From a bacterium UBP8_UBA817 (GTDB lineage Bacteria; Margulisbacteria; Marinamargulisbacteria; SXXA01; SICP01): a stretch of 64,000 bases of DNA. This document shows, in pieces, positions 44,295 to 51,861 of this stretch. Positions within the stretch are counted from its first letter, which is position 1; each line of letters starts with the position of its first letter. Under the pieces are notes generated by a model. The model saw only the letters and a list, made by a program, of their open reading frames with translations. It did not search any database and was not told the origin of the DNA. Both the position numbers and the translations under genes were made by a program. The stretch lies in assembly GCA_945888435.1 (NCBI GenBank), contig CAMCZW010000005.1, positions 19,668 through 83,667 on the forward strand. Direction: 5' to 3'.

Positions 44295-44918
44295 TTAATC
44301 CTTTAGAGACTTTCGGTTGTAATAAATATTTCTCATATAAATTAAAATCCCTAATACTTGGCCTGCCAACAAAATAGGATCTCTTCTGATCATGGCATAG
44401 ACACTCAGTAAAACTCCGCCAACTACGCTTAACACCCAAAACCCGAGTGGGAAAAATGATTCTTTTCTTTTTTCAGAATAAAACCACTGATAGAAAAATC
44501 GAGAACTAAATACAATCTGACCCACCCACCCCAAAGCCATAACCGCACACATGCTCGATTGGACTTTCATCATTTGTGACCATGAGTATGAGGAGTCGGT
44601 TAAGAATAGCCATGAAAAAATTAGCCATGGCACACCATAAGATAGTGTTTTAAATACAGAATTACGCCATTCTTTTTTGAGTGAAATATTTCGGATATAG
44701 ACGACATAATTTAAAATTTGGCCTGCAAAAATAATAATGTCATTTCTTAAAATTCCGTATGCCATCATTAAAAGCGCGGCAACTATACTTAATTCCCAAA
44801 AAATGAGAGGATTTGCTACTTTTTTTTGTTTTTCTGTATGAAATAATTGGGCAAATGACCGAGCCGCAAACAGTACTTGCGAGAGTAATCCTATTCCGAA
44901 AATCAGGAACTTCGTCAT
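44295..44918 (-). CDS. Membrane protein with two tandem LAB_N (lipid A synthase N-terminal-like) domains
   Basis: 207 residues from the ATG at 44918, which overlaps the GT2 stop by four bases. Two copies of the three-helix LAB_N module are seen: LLSQVLFAARSFAQLFHTEKQKKVANPLIFWELSIVAALLMMAYGILRNDIIIFAGQILNYVVYIRNI and, from about residue 120, GWVGQIVFSSRFFYQWFYSEKRKESFFPLGFWVLSVVGGVLLSVYAMIRRDPILLAGQVLGILIYMRNI. Single modules precede LpxB in some bacteria or stand beside ArnT-like operons. The duplication suggests a six-helix lipid-sugar carrier or flippase; inference. Confidence 0.87.
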   Translation of the reverse strand: MTKFLIFGIGLLSQVLFAARSFAQLFHTEKQKKVANPLIFWELSIVAALLMMAYGILRNDIIIFAGQILNYVVYIRNISLKKEWRNSVFKTLSYGVPWLIFSWLFLTDSSYSWSQMMKVQSSMCAVMALGWVGQIVFSSRFFYQWFYSEKRKESFFPLGFWVLSVVGGVLLSVYAMIRRDPILLAGQVLGILIYMRNIYYNRKSLKD

Positions 44919-45625
44919 TGAGTAACAGTGCTGGTGCGGATTGCACGGCGTGAAAGCCAAGCAACGCCTAACATGTCTATGAATGGGCCTACAAGCCGAT
45001 TAAATAAATGATATTTTGCAACTCCGGCGACTCTTGGAAAATGCCGAACCGGAACTTGGATGATACTGCCGCCACTCATCAGGAAAAGGGCCGGCAAAAA
45101 ACGATGAAAGCCATTAAATTTAGGCAATTGCTGAAGTACTTTTGTTTTGCCTATTTTGAGAGGGCATCCTGAATCCTGAACGCCGTCGTTTAAAACGATG
45201 CGTCTGATTTTATTGGCAATCTTGGATGACATTTTTTTGACGATGCTGTCTTGGCGTTTTTGTCTTATCCCACAAACCAGATCATATTGATCAAGTAATG
45301 GATAAAAACTCTGGAAATCTTCAGGGGTAGTTTGAAGATCTGCGTCGATATAGCCGGTATAAGGGGTATCGCTATTTCTAATGCCGATTTCGAGAGCTGC
45401 ACTTAGTCCAGAATTTTCTGCTAATTTGATCCAGTGGTATCTATGATCCTGATGACACTTGTGAACGATTAACTGACTACTTTTATCTTGAGATCCATCA
45501 TCAACTAAAAGTATTTTTACTGATTTTTCGGAGATGGCTAAAAACTTATCCATTTTGTCAAAAAATAGAGGTAAACAGTCTTCTTCATTAAAGATGGGAA
45601 CGATGATGGTGACGTCAAATTTCAT
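44915..45625 (-). CDS. GT2-family glycosyltransferase (polyprenyl-phosphate type)
   Basis: 236 residues without the C-terminal membrane helices of ArnC. Catalytic motifs: VTIIVPIFNEEDCLPLFFDKM, ILLVDDGSQDKSS, TGYIDADLQTTPEDF (DXD) and the C-terminal GFHRFLPALFLMSGGSIIQVPVRHFPRVAGVAKYHLFNRL typical of enzymes paired with LAB_N proteins. It should charge a polyprenyl phosphate at the inner face; the LAB_N protein may compensate for the lost helices. First gene of the four-gene envelope-glycan operon. Confidence 0.9.
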   Translation of the reverse strand: MKFDVTIIVPIFNEEDCLPLFFDKMDKFLAISEKSVKILLVDDGSQDKSSQLIVHKCHQDHRYHWIKLAENSGLSAALEIGIRNSDTPYTGYIDADLQTTPEDFQSFYPLLDQYDLVCGIRQKRQDSIVKKMSSKIANKIRRIVLNDGVQDSGCPLKIGKTKVLQQLPKFNGFHRFLPALFLMSGGSIIQVPVRHFPRVAGVAKYHLFNRLVGPFIDMLGVAWLSRRAIRTSTVTQ

Positions 45626-45668
45626 GCGCCTGATGATAGCATTAAGTCGGTGTATTGTCGCTTAAAAA

Positions 45669-45745
45669 TGGTGCGCCAGGCAAGATTCGAACTTGCGACC
45701 TACGGATTAGAAATCCGTTGCTCTATCCGACTGAGCTACTGGCGC
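45669..45745 (-). tRNA. tRNA-Arg (anticodon TCT)
   Basis: A 77-base cloverleaf on the reverse strand with encoded CCA: acceptor GCGCCAG/CTGGCGC, anticodon stem ACGGA/TCCGT, loop TTTCTAA with TCT reading AGA and AGG, T arm AAGTTCGAATCTT. It is the second arginine tRNA of the window. Confidence 0.97.
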
Positions 45746-45792
45746 TTAAGGTGGAATAAGTTTGCCATTTTAGTCGGGAAGTGGCAAGACTT

Positions 45793-46287
45793 TTAGCGTT
45801 GGTCTAGGTACTTTGAAAAATCATCAGGATTGATGTTGTCGATGAAGTCTTTAAATTTTTTAGTTTCTTCTTCGTCTTTTTCAGAATTGACCATCTTAGC
45901 TTTGATCATGACAGATTCGGAAACAAAAATGGGGACTTTGGACCGAACAGCGACTGCGATTGCATCTGAAGGACGCGCATCAATTTTGAGGATATCCGTT
46001 TCGTACTTACTTTTGATTTCGATAATCGCATAAAATGTATTATCGACGATTTGACTAATGACAATCCGCTCAACCTTACCGCCAAGCTCTGTGAGGATCT
46101 TGGTGATGAGGTCGTGGGTCATTGGCCGGGGGGATTTAAATTCTTGCAGCTCCATTGCAATTGCTGCTGCTTCGAACATTCCTATCCAGATGGGTAGAAA
46201 GTTACGCTCCTCTAAATCCTTTAGAAGGACAATCGGGGACATGTTTTTCGGATCAAATCCAAGTCCGCCGAGTTGCATCTCTACCAT
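45793..46287 (-). CDS. Bifunctional nuclease (BFN / DUF151) family protein
   Basis: 164 residues. The BFN domain is clear: PIVLLKDLEERNFLPIWIGMFEAAAIAMELQEFKSPRPMTHDLITKILTELGGKVERIVISQIVDNTFYAIIEI, then DARPSDAIAVAVRSKVPIFVSE, the family's most conserved segment. The acidic C-terminal tail (NSEKDEEETKKFKDFIDNINPDDF) resembles that of other members. Members have DNase and RNase activity in plants and thermophiles; the bacterial role is unclear. It lies at the end of the infC-rpmI-rplT operon. Confidence 0.92.
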   Translation of the reverse strand: MVEMQLGGLGFDPKNMSPIVLLKDLEERNFLPIWIGMFEAAAIAMELQEFKSPRPMTHDLITKILTELGGKVERIVISQIVDNTFYAIIEIKSKYETDILKIDARPSDAIAVAVRSKVPIFVSESVMIKAKMVNSEKDEEETKKFKDFIDNINPDDFSKYLDQR

Positions 46288-46301
46288 GTGTTGTTCTCTA
46301 C

Positions 46302-46649
46302 TTATTTTTGGACGACAGCGACAATTTCTTTAAAAGTCTCAGGCTGAGAGATTGCCAGTTCTGATAGTGTTTTTCGGTTAAGAATAATATTTTTCTTATG
46401 GACATTGCCCATAAATTTTGAATAAGAAATTCCAAGCTGATCTAGAGCTGCATTCATTCGGGTAATCCAAAGTGCTCTGAAATCTCTTTTTTTGAGTTTT
46501 CTACCGATAAAGGCGTTTGCTAGGGAGTGTAAGTATGCCTGGTGGGCTGGGCGATACAGTTTGGATAAGGATCCAACGAACCCTTTATTATTTTTTAGGA
46601 CTTTTTTGTGTCTTCTTCTTGATACGTATCCGCGTTTTACTCTTGACAT
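46302..46649 (-). CDS. rplT: 50S ribosomal protein L20
   Basis: 115 residues with the typical start MSRVKRGYVSRRRHKKVLKNNKGFVG and AYLHSLANAFIGRKLKKRDFRALWITRMNAA. It binds 23S rRNA early in 50S assembly and represses its own operon in E. coli. It follows rpmI by 26 bases in the classical infC-rpmI-rplT order. Confidence 0.98.
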   Translation of the reverse strand: MSRVKRGYVSRRRHKKVLKNNKGFVGSLSKLYRPAHQAYLHSLANAFIGRKLKKRDFRALWITRMNAALDQLGISYSKFMGNVHKKNIILNRKTLSELAISQPETFKEIVAVVQK

Positions 46650-46675
46650 GGTTCTACCTCATTCTCTACTTGGGA

Positions 46676-46873
46676 CTACATCCCTGGCAACATTTGTTTT
46701 ACTTTATCGATATCAGAAGGCGATAAAGTAGATGTGCCTCGTTTATTTCGTTTTGATTTTGACGATTTGTGTTCTAACAAATGTCTCATTCCGGCGGCTC
46801 TGATGCGTACTTTACCTGTGCCGGTGATTTTAAATCTTTTTGCTGCTGATTTTCTTGTTTTTAACTTACCCAT
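46676..46873 (-). CDS. rpmI: 50S ribosomal protein L35
   Basis: 65 residues, starting MGKLKTRKSAAKRFKITGTGKVRIRAAGMRHLLEHKSSKSKRNKRG, which is diagnostic of L35. It lies between infC and rplT, 15 bases after infC. Confidence 0.98.
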   Translation of the reverse strand: MGKLKTRKSAAKRFKITGTGKVRIRAAGMRHLLEHKSSKSKRNKRGTSTLSPSDIDKVKQMLPGM

Positions 46874-46888
46874 CTTTAACGTCCTTTA

Positions 46889-47401
46889 CTAATGTTTCGG
46901 TGTAATCATTGTGGTCATTGACCGATTTGCGCTTACAATTCCTTGAGCCTGATCTACCGATCCTAAATCTTTTACAATATCGATAAACTTCTCAATTACT
47001 CGTCTTCCGAGCTCGGGATGCATAATCTCTCGTCCGCGAAATGGTACGAATACTTTTACTGTGTAGCCTTTACCCAAAAACTCTTTGCATTTATTAATCC
47101 GAACGTTGAAGTCATTTTCGGATATTTTTGGACTTAATTTCAGTTCTTTCACTACCTGAGCTTTGTTATTTTTACGTGCTAACCGCTCTTTTTTTTGCTC
47201 TTGGTAGCGATATTGCCCATAATTGACAATTTTACATACAGGAGGCTTAGCGTTTTCACTTACCATTACTAAATCTAGATCGGCTTCTTGTGCTTGACTT
47301 AGGGCTGCTTCAATTGTCGCTACTCCTAATTGTTGTCCGTCGGCACCGATTAACCTTACTTCTTTAGCCCTGATTCGCTCGTTAATTATATGGGTCTTTA
47401 T
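46889..47401 (-). CDS. infC: Translation initiation factor IF-3, probably starting at an AUA codon
   Basis: About 170 residues. The N-terminal domain reads IKTHIINERIRAKEVRLIGADGQQLGVATIEAALSQAQEADLDLVMV and the C-terminal domain holds PPVCKIVNYG and FRGREIMHPELG. No ATG, GTG or TTG exists ahead of this domain; the first ATG (47266) would delete 45 conserved residues. AGGAGG at 47409-47414 is seven bases from an ATA (47401-47399); an ATT two codons earlier is too close. IF-3 rejects non-standard starts, so such a codon gives autoregulation, as with AUU in E. coli. First in infC-rpmI-rplT. Confidence 0.92.
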   Translation of the reverse strand: MKTHIINERIRAKEVRLIGADGQQLGVATIEAALSQAQEADLDLVMVSENAKPPVCKIVNYGQYRYQEQKKERLARKNNKAQVVKELKLSPKISENDFNVRINKCKEFLGKGYTVKVFVPFRGREIMHPELGRRVIEKFIDIVKDLGSVDQAQGIVSANRSMTTMITPKH

Positions 47402-47451
47402 AGAAATTCCTCCTGCTTTAATTGGGTGTGAGAGTATAGCATTGCAATTTT

Positions 47452-49173
47452 TTAAGTGTCAACGAACTTCAACTCGTCCTTCCACTTTTGAATCGCATCT
47501 TCGATAGGCATACTGCCAATATCCCCGACTTTATGCTGCCTTAGAGAGAGCGTATTGGTTTCGGCTTCCGTCTTTCCGATAATTGCGAGATACGGATGTT
47601 TCTCGCTAGCCGCGAGTCTGATTTTGTAGCCAATTTTCTCGCTGGTGTCGTCGATTTGAACCCTGAATCCCTGGGCGCGGAGCTGGGCTGCACATTTATC
47701 GGTATATTCTTTGACTTCGTGCGTGACGGTGAGCAATTTTACCTGAACCGGCGCTAGCCATAATGGGAAGGCCCCTTCGAAATGCTCGATAAGAATACCG
47801 AAGAACCGTTCGATAGATCCAAACAATGCGCGGTGAATCATGATGGGTTTCTTTTTAACGCCATCGGAATCAACATAAGACATTGAGAATCGGTCCGGTA
47901 AATTAAAATCGAATTGGATGGTGGAGCATTGCCACTCACGCCCAATCGCATCCTTGATTTTAATGTCGATTTTAGGGCCGTAGAATGCGCCGCCGCCCTG
48001 ATCTACTTCATATGGCAGGCTCTGAGACTCGATGGCTTTTTTGAGTGCGTCTTCGGCCATTGCCCACTGTGGCAGCTCTCCCACATATTTTTCTTCGGGC
48101 CGAGTGGATAGGAAGATTTTAAATTCTGTGAATCCAAATTTTCTGAGGATGGTTAAGCAGATATCAAGTACTTTTTCGATTTCGCTTTCGACTTGCTCGG
48201 GAGTACAGATGATATGCGCATCGTCTTGTGTGAATCCTCGTACTCTCATTAACCCATGGAGGACACCGGATCTTTCGAAACGGTAGACAGTGCCGAGCTC
48301 TGCATATCTTATGGGTAGATTTCGGTAAGAGTGCTGGTTGTTTTTGTATACGAGAATATGGAAGGGACAGTTCATCGGACGAACATAATAGTGCTGATCA
48401 TCAATATCCATACTCGCGAACATATTTTCTTTGTAAAACTTTAAGTGTCCGCTGGTCTCCCATAAATTTCCGCGCCCAACATGAGGCGTATATAGAAGCT
48501 CGTAGCCAGAGTCAAAATGCATGTCTTTCCAATAGCTTTCGATAATATGGCGGATGCGAGCGCCTTTTGGATGCCATAAGATAAGCCCTGGCCCCACGTC
48601 TTCGCTGATGCTGAATAGGTCGAGTTGCTTGCCGAGCATGCGGTGATCGCGCTTTTGGGCTTCTTCGAGTTGGTGGAGGTGAGCGTCTAGCTCTTCCTGG
48701 GTTGAAAATGCAGTACCGTAAATGCGTTGGAGCATTGGATTTTTCTCAGATCCTTTCCAGTAAGCGCCTGCAATTTTGAGAAGTTTCACAATCCCGATTT
48801 GGCCGGTATGCTCGACGTGAGGTCCACGGCATAAATCGACAAAGGGGCCATTTTCATAAAATGAATAAGTGTCTAAATTAAGACCATCAACAAGTTCTAA
48901 TTTAAATTTTTGATCGGCTTCTTTGAGTTTTTTTTCAGTTTGGGCTCGGTCTAAATCATAGTGTTTAAACGGTTGTTTTTCGTGGATGATATTTTTCATC
49001 CGTTTTTCTATTTTTTGGAGATCTAGAGGAGTTAGTGCACGCGGAAGTTCAAAATCGTAATAAAACCCTTCTTCGATGGCGGGTCCAATGCCGAGTTTGG
49101 CTTCTGGAAATAACGCTAAAACAGCTTGGGCTAATACATGTGACGCGCTATGACGTTGTTCAAATAATGACAT
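47452..49173 (-). CDS. thrS: Threonyl-tRNA synthetase lacking the TGS domain
   Basis: 573 residues, about 65 fewer than usual. The editing domain is intact (HSASH at 8-12, DLCRGPHVEHTG), as are class II motifs 2 and 3 (YRFERSG...GFTQDDAHIIC, and MIHRALFGSIERFFGILIEHFEG) and the anticodon-binding end (VKLLTVTHEVKEYTDKCAAQLRAQGFRVQID). The N-terminal TGS domain is missing: an in-frame TAG stands just upstream of the ATG, and AGGA is spaced correctly. It charges tRNA-Thr and edits Ser-tRNA-Thr. It leads into infC by 50 bases. Confidence 0.96.
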   Translation of the reverse strand: MSLFEQRHSASHVLAQAVLALFPEAKLGIGPAIEEGFYYDFELPRALTPLDLQKIEKRMKNIIHEKQPFKHYDLDRAQTEKKLKEADQKFKLELVDGLNLDTYSFYENGPFVDLCRGPHVEHTGQIGIVKLLKIAGAYWKGSEKNPMLQRIYGTAFSTQEELDAHLHQLEEAQKRDHRMLGKQLDLFSISEDVGPGLILWHPKGARIRHIIESYWKDMHFDSGYELLYTPHVGRGNLWETSGHLKFYKENMFASMDIDDQHYYVRPMNCPFHILVYKNNQHSYRNLPIRYAELGTVYRFERSGVLHGLMRVRGFTQDDAHIICTPEQVESEIEKVLDICLTILRKFGFTEFKIFLSTRPEEKYVGELPQWAMAEDALKKAIESQSLPYEVDQGGGAFYGPKIDIKIKDAIGREWQCSTIQFDFNLPDRFSMSYVDSDGVKKKPIMIHRALFGSIERFFGILIEHFEGAFPLWLAPVQVKLLTVTHEVKEYTDKCAAQLRAQGFRVQIDDTSEKIGYKIRLAASEKHPYLAIIGKTEAETNTLSLRQHKVGDIGSMPIEDAIQKWKDELKFVDT

Positions 49174-49182
49174 GAGGGGTTC

Positions 49183-49629
49183 CTAGTTAAAATTTATTGG
49201 AAATCCAAAGAGAATCCCGTCGTTTAATGGCGGTACTTCACTTGGACTAATGAGGTCTAAATCAAATTCTGAAATCTCGAATTCCTCGAGATCGGCGTAG
49301 GATGCTCCCCGATTGGTTTCGAGTAAGCGGTCCAGGGTAATGTTGTTGAGTGATGCGTTAGGCCTGTTGTAGTGCCTGATTTTGGTGTCTGGATGCTTGA
49401 TGGGGTCGGTCATGATGTCTGTATAGGCTTTGGAGCCAAGAATTTCGCTGACGGAGTCCTGGACCATGAGTCCGACGTAGCTGCCGATGGCTTTACTTAG
49501 GCTTTTTAGCGCTCCTTGCTCTGAACGACCTCTCCCCGTACAGTCTGGAAAGGCGGTTGTATGAGCCTTAAAAAGGCCTTTTGGAGTTTTGCTAATTGTA
49601 ATTTCAAATGGTTGATCTGGTTTTATCAT
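49183..49629 (-). CDS. HicB-like-fold protein of unknown function
   Basis: 148 residues. The N-terminal part (FEITISKTPKGLFKAHTTAFPDCTGRGRSEQGALKSLSKAIGSYVGLMV) has the layout of the HicB antitoxin fold ('FPDC.G.G.S..EAL..L..AI'). The rest, with an acidic C-terminal segment (YADLEEFEISEFDLDLISPSE), is not recognised and lacks an obvious ribbon-helix-helix. No HicA toxin is adjacent. It lies in the same reading frame as thrS, nine bases and a TAG upstream, so it is co-transcribed with it. Confidence 0.65.
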   Translation of the reverse strand: MIKPDQPFEITISKTPKGLFKAHTTAFPDCTGRGRSEQGALKSLSKAIGSYVGLMVQDSVSEILGSKAYTDIMTDPIKHPDTKIRHYNRPNASLNNITLDRLLETNRGASYADLEEFEISEFDLDLISPSEVPPLNDGILFGFPINFN

Positions 49630-49666
49630 TTAGTGGCCTTGAAAATTATCATACTGTTGATCAGAG

Positions 49667-50335
49667 TTACAAGTATTTGGAGAATCCAAGTCCGATGCTG
49701 ACACGCCTTGTATCGTATAAATTTTCAGTCAAATCAACAATGCTGCCTCTGACAAATATTTCTTTGGTTAAATAAAATAAAGCCCCAACGTTACCCGAAT
49801 AGTCCTCCTGCTCTCCAGTAAGATCGGCCATAATTTGGAAGCGATCCGTGACATAGTAGTCGGCACCTAGCATTAAAGTTGGATTTATTTTTTCATTAAA
49901 ATTGGCTTTAAATCCGAAGTGAAGGCCAATACCCTCGATAAATCTTTTGGACGCCACTAAGTAAGCATCGCAGTCATCTTTTGAGGAAATATTTTGGATC
50001 CCAATCGCGACGGATATCGCATTTCGAGATTGGTCGGAGATGAGATAGTATTTGGTGTTAAGGAAGACTCCTTCGTCCGGTTCTTTTCCGCCGACAACTC
50101 CTAATTCCCAGTTTTGGAATGTACCTAGGTTAGCCTTGTAAGACCAAGCATCGTCTTCAGCATTTTCCGCGTAGACATAGTCATATGCGATTGAGACTTC
50201 TTTGTATTTTAAGGATTCACCGGTTGGCATTGTGATAAGCCCTGTTGATCCACCAAGGGATGGTGATAGCGCAGAAAGTGATGCGGACATCCCAAACTGA
50301 GCAATGATTAGTGCGGTGATTATTTTATACTTCAT
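49667..50335 (-). CDS. Outer-membrane beta-barrel protein, YjbH-like N-terminus
   Basis: 222 residues from the ATG at 50335 (GAGAGGAAA upstream), rather than 50365. Signal peptide 1-22, then LSPSLGGSTGLITMPTGESLKYKEVSIAYDY, which resembles the opening of YjbH/exopolysaccharide-type barrels, and alternating amphipathic strands through to the end (RRVSIGLGFSKYL). It overlaps lpxD by 11 bases at the end of the secG-bamA-skp-lpxD group, so it is likely an outer-membrane protein made with its assembly machinery. Function unknown. Confidence 0.75.
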   Translation of the reverse strand: MKYKIITALIIAQFGMSASLSALSPSLGGSTGLITMPTGESLKYKEVSIAYDYVYAENAEDDAWSYKANLGTFQNWELGVVGGKEPDEGVFLNTKYYLISDQSRNAISVAIGIQNISSKDDCDAYLVASKRFIEGIGLHFGFKANFNEKINPTLMLGADYYVTDRFQIMADLTGEQEDYSGNVGALFYLTKEIFVRGSIVDLTENLYDTRRVSIGLGFSKYL

Positions 50336-51323
50336 GGGGATTTTCCTCTCTTTTTTTTGTGGCATTTTTAATGAGTCTTTTTAGTATGGCCCGCTCTCGC
50401 AACTCTTGCTGATGGGGCTGTGCAGGGAATCCTGACACGACCGTGTTTTCGGGCACTTCTTTGGTGACACCGGATTTAGACGCTACGGTTGAATTTTTTC
50501 CGATTATAACAGAGTCAATTCCGGCTTGCCCGCCAACTGTAACATGATCCATTAATTGAGAACTGCCCACTAAGCCAACTTGAGCAACAATGATGCAATC
50601 TTCTCCAATTTGGACATTGTGGCCGATTTGGGCCAGGTTATCGATTTTAGTCCCTCTTGCAATTTTTGTGGGACGCAGTAGGCCACGGTCGATGCAAGTG
50701 TTGGCCCCGACTTCGACATCGTCTTCGATGATGACGCTACTGAGATGAGGTATTTTGTGGTGGATACCCTTTTCGGTATGGATTCCAAATCCTTCTTCTC
50801 CGATGACAGCTCCGGATAAGATACGAACTCTGTTTCCGATTAAAGCATTTCGCAGGATAGTGACATTACTACCGATTTCGCAATCTTGCCCGATGATGAC
50901 GCCTTCTTCGATGACGGACCCTGCTTTAATGAGGGTTTTCTCTCCGATTTTAACGTCTTTTTTGATGACGACACAGCCTTCAATGGTGGCGGATGAGTGG
51001 ATAGTAGCGGTGGGGTGAATATCGGCGCTTTTTGCAATTCCGGGTAGATTATCGTGTTTGATGTGAAACAGGTCGATTGTTTTGGCGAGAGCCTTTCGGG
51101 GGGACTTTACGACGATTTGATTGGGTACCGCATCTAGCTTTTCGTAGGTGATTAACACTCCGGCCTGAGACTTTGCCACTAATTTTTGGTATCGCTTTTC
51201 TAGAACAAAGCTAACCTGGCTGGGCGTTGCATCTTCAATCGATGCAACGCCGCTAATTTCAACTTCAGGGTTACCGAACAGTTGCCCGTCGAGGAGTTTT
51301 GCTAGGGACTGGAGCGTGACCAC
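50325..51323 (-). CDS. lpxD: UDP-3-O-acylglucosamine N-acyltransferase
   Basis: 332 residues. The N-terminal uridine-binding domain (LAKLLDGQLFGNPEVEISGVASIEDATPSQVSFVLEKRY) precedes a left-handed beta helix of hexapeptide repeats and the catalytic-histidine region (LAQIGHNVQIGEDCIIVAQVGLVGSSQLMDHVTVGGQAGI). It adds the second acyl chain in lipid A synthesis, evidence for an LPS-type outer membrane. It follows skp and bamA closely, a common diderm order. Confidence 0.96.
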   Translation of the reverse strand: MVTLQSLAKLLDGQLFGNPEVEISGVASIEDATPSQVSFVLEKRYQKLVAKSQAGVLITYEKLDAVPNQIVVKSPRKALAKTIDLFHIKHDNLPGIAKSADIHPTATIHSSATIEGCVVIKKDVKIGEKTLIKAGSVIEEGVIIGQDCEIGSNVTILRNALIGNRVRILSGAVIGEEGFGIHTEKGIHHKIPHLSSVIIEDDVEVGANTCIDRGLLRPTKIARGTKIDNLAQIGHNVQIGEDCIIVAQVGLVGSSQLMDHVTVGGQAGIDSVIIGKNSTVASKSGVTKEVPENTVVSGFPAQPHQQELRERAILKRLIKNATKKREENPHEV

Positions 51324-51329
51324 TTTTAG

Positions 51330-51809
51330 TTAATTGTTGTTTTTTTTTAGGCGATCGATGACGAATTCAGTGAGATCTGTTCCACCGATATAAACTGCAC
51401 GTTTGTCTAATACAACATCGACTCCAATTTTTTTGGCTTCGAGTCTTGCAGTTTCGATGACTTTCCCAACGATTCCTCTTTGGATTTCCATTTCTTGTTT
51501 TAGGATTTCATCACGTTTTGGTTTTAATTCTGCTTCCATTTCAGAAATCATTGTTTTCACTTTTTCTTCGCTAGGCTTTTTTTTAGCTTTTTCTTTTTCG
51601 ATTTCTTCTTGAAGTGCTTCAAATCGTTTTTGATAAGTTTCTCTTTTCTTTTCGATTTCTTTTAAGCTGGTGGCGATGGTACCGTTTTCTTTGATGGAGC
51701 TAAAAATAACGTCCATGTCGACGTATCCGATAGAATCTGCAGAGACAAAGCTTGCAGTTGCGAGTGTTAACATAGCGGCCATTGCAATCGTTAATGTTGT
51801 TTTTTTCAT
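51330..51809 (-). CDS. skp: OmpH/Skp family periplasmic chaperone
   Basis: 159 residues. Signal peptide (1-24, ending near SFVSA), then IGYVDMDVIFSSIKENGTIATSLKEIEKKRETYQKRFEALQEEIEKEKAKK, a long helical tentacle, and the closing VDVVLDKRAVYIGGTDLTEFVIDRLKK, typical of OmpH. It shields outer-membrane proteins in the periplasm. It lies between bamA and lpxD. Confidence 0.93.
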   Translation of the reverse strand: MKKTTLTIAMAAMLTLATASFVSADSIGYVDMDVIFSSIKENGTIATSLKEIEKKRETYQKRFEALQEEIEKEKAKKKPSEEKVKTMISEMEAELKPKRDEILKQEMEIQRGIVGKVIETARLEAKKIGVDVVLDKRAVYIGGTDLTEFVIDRLKKNNN

Positions 51810-51861
51810 TTGTTAATCCTCTTGATTTTGAGATGATTTATTTGCTTGGATTGTATCAGAA

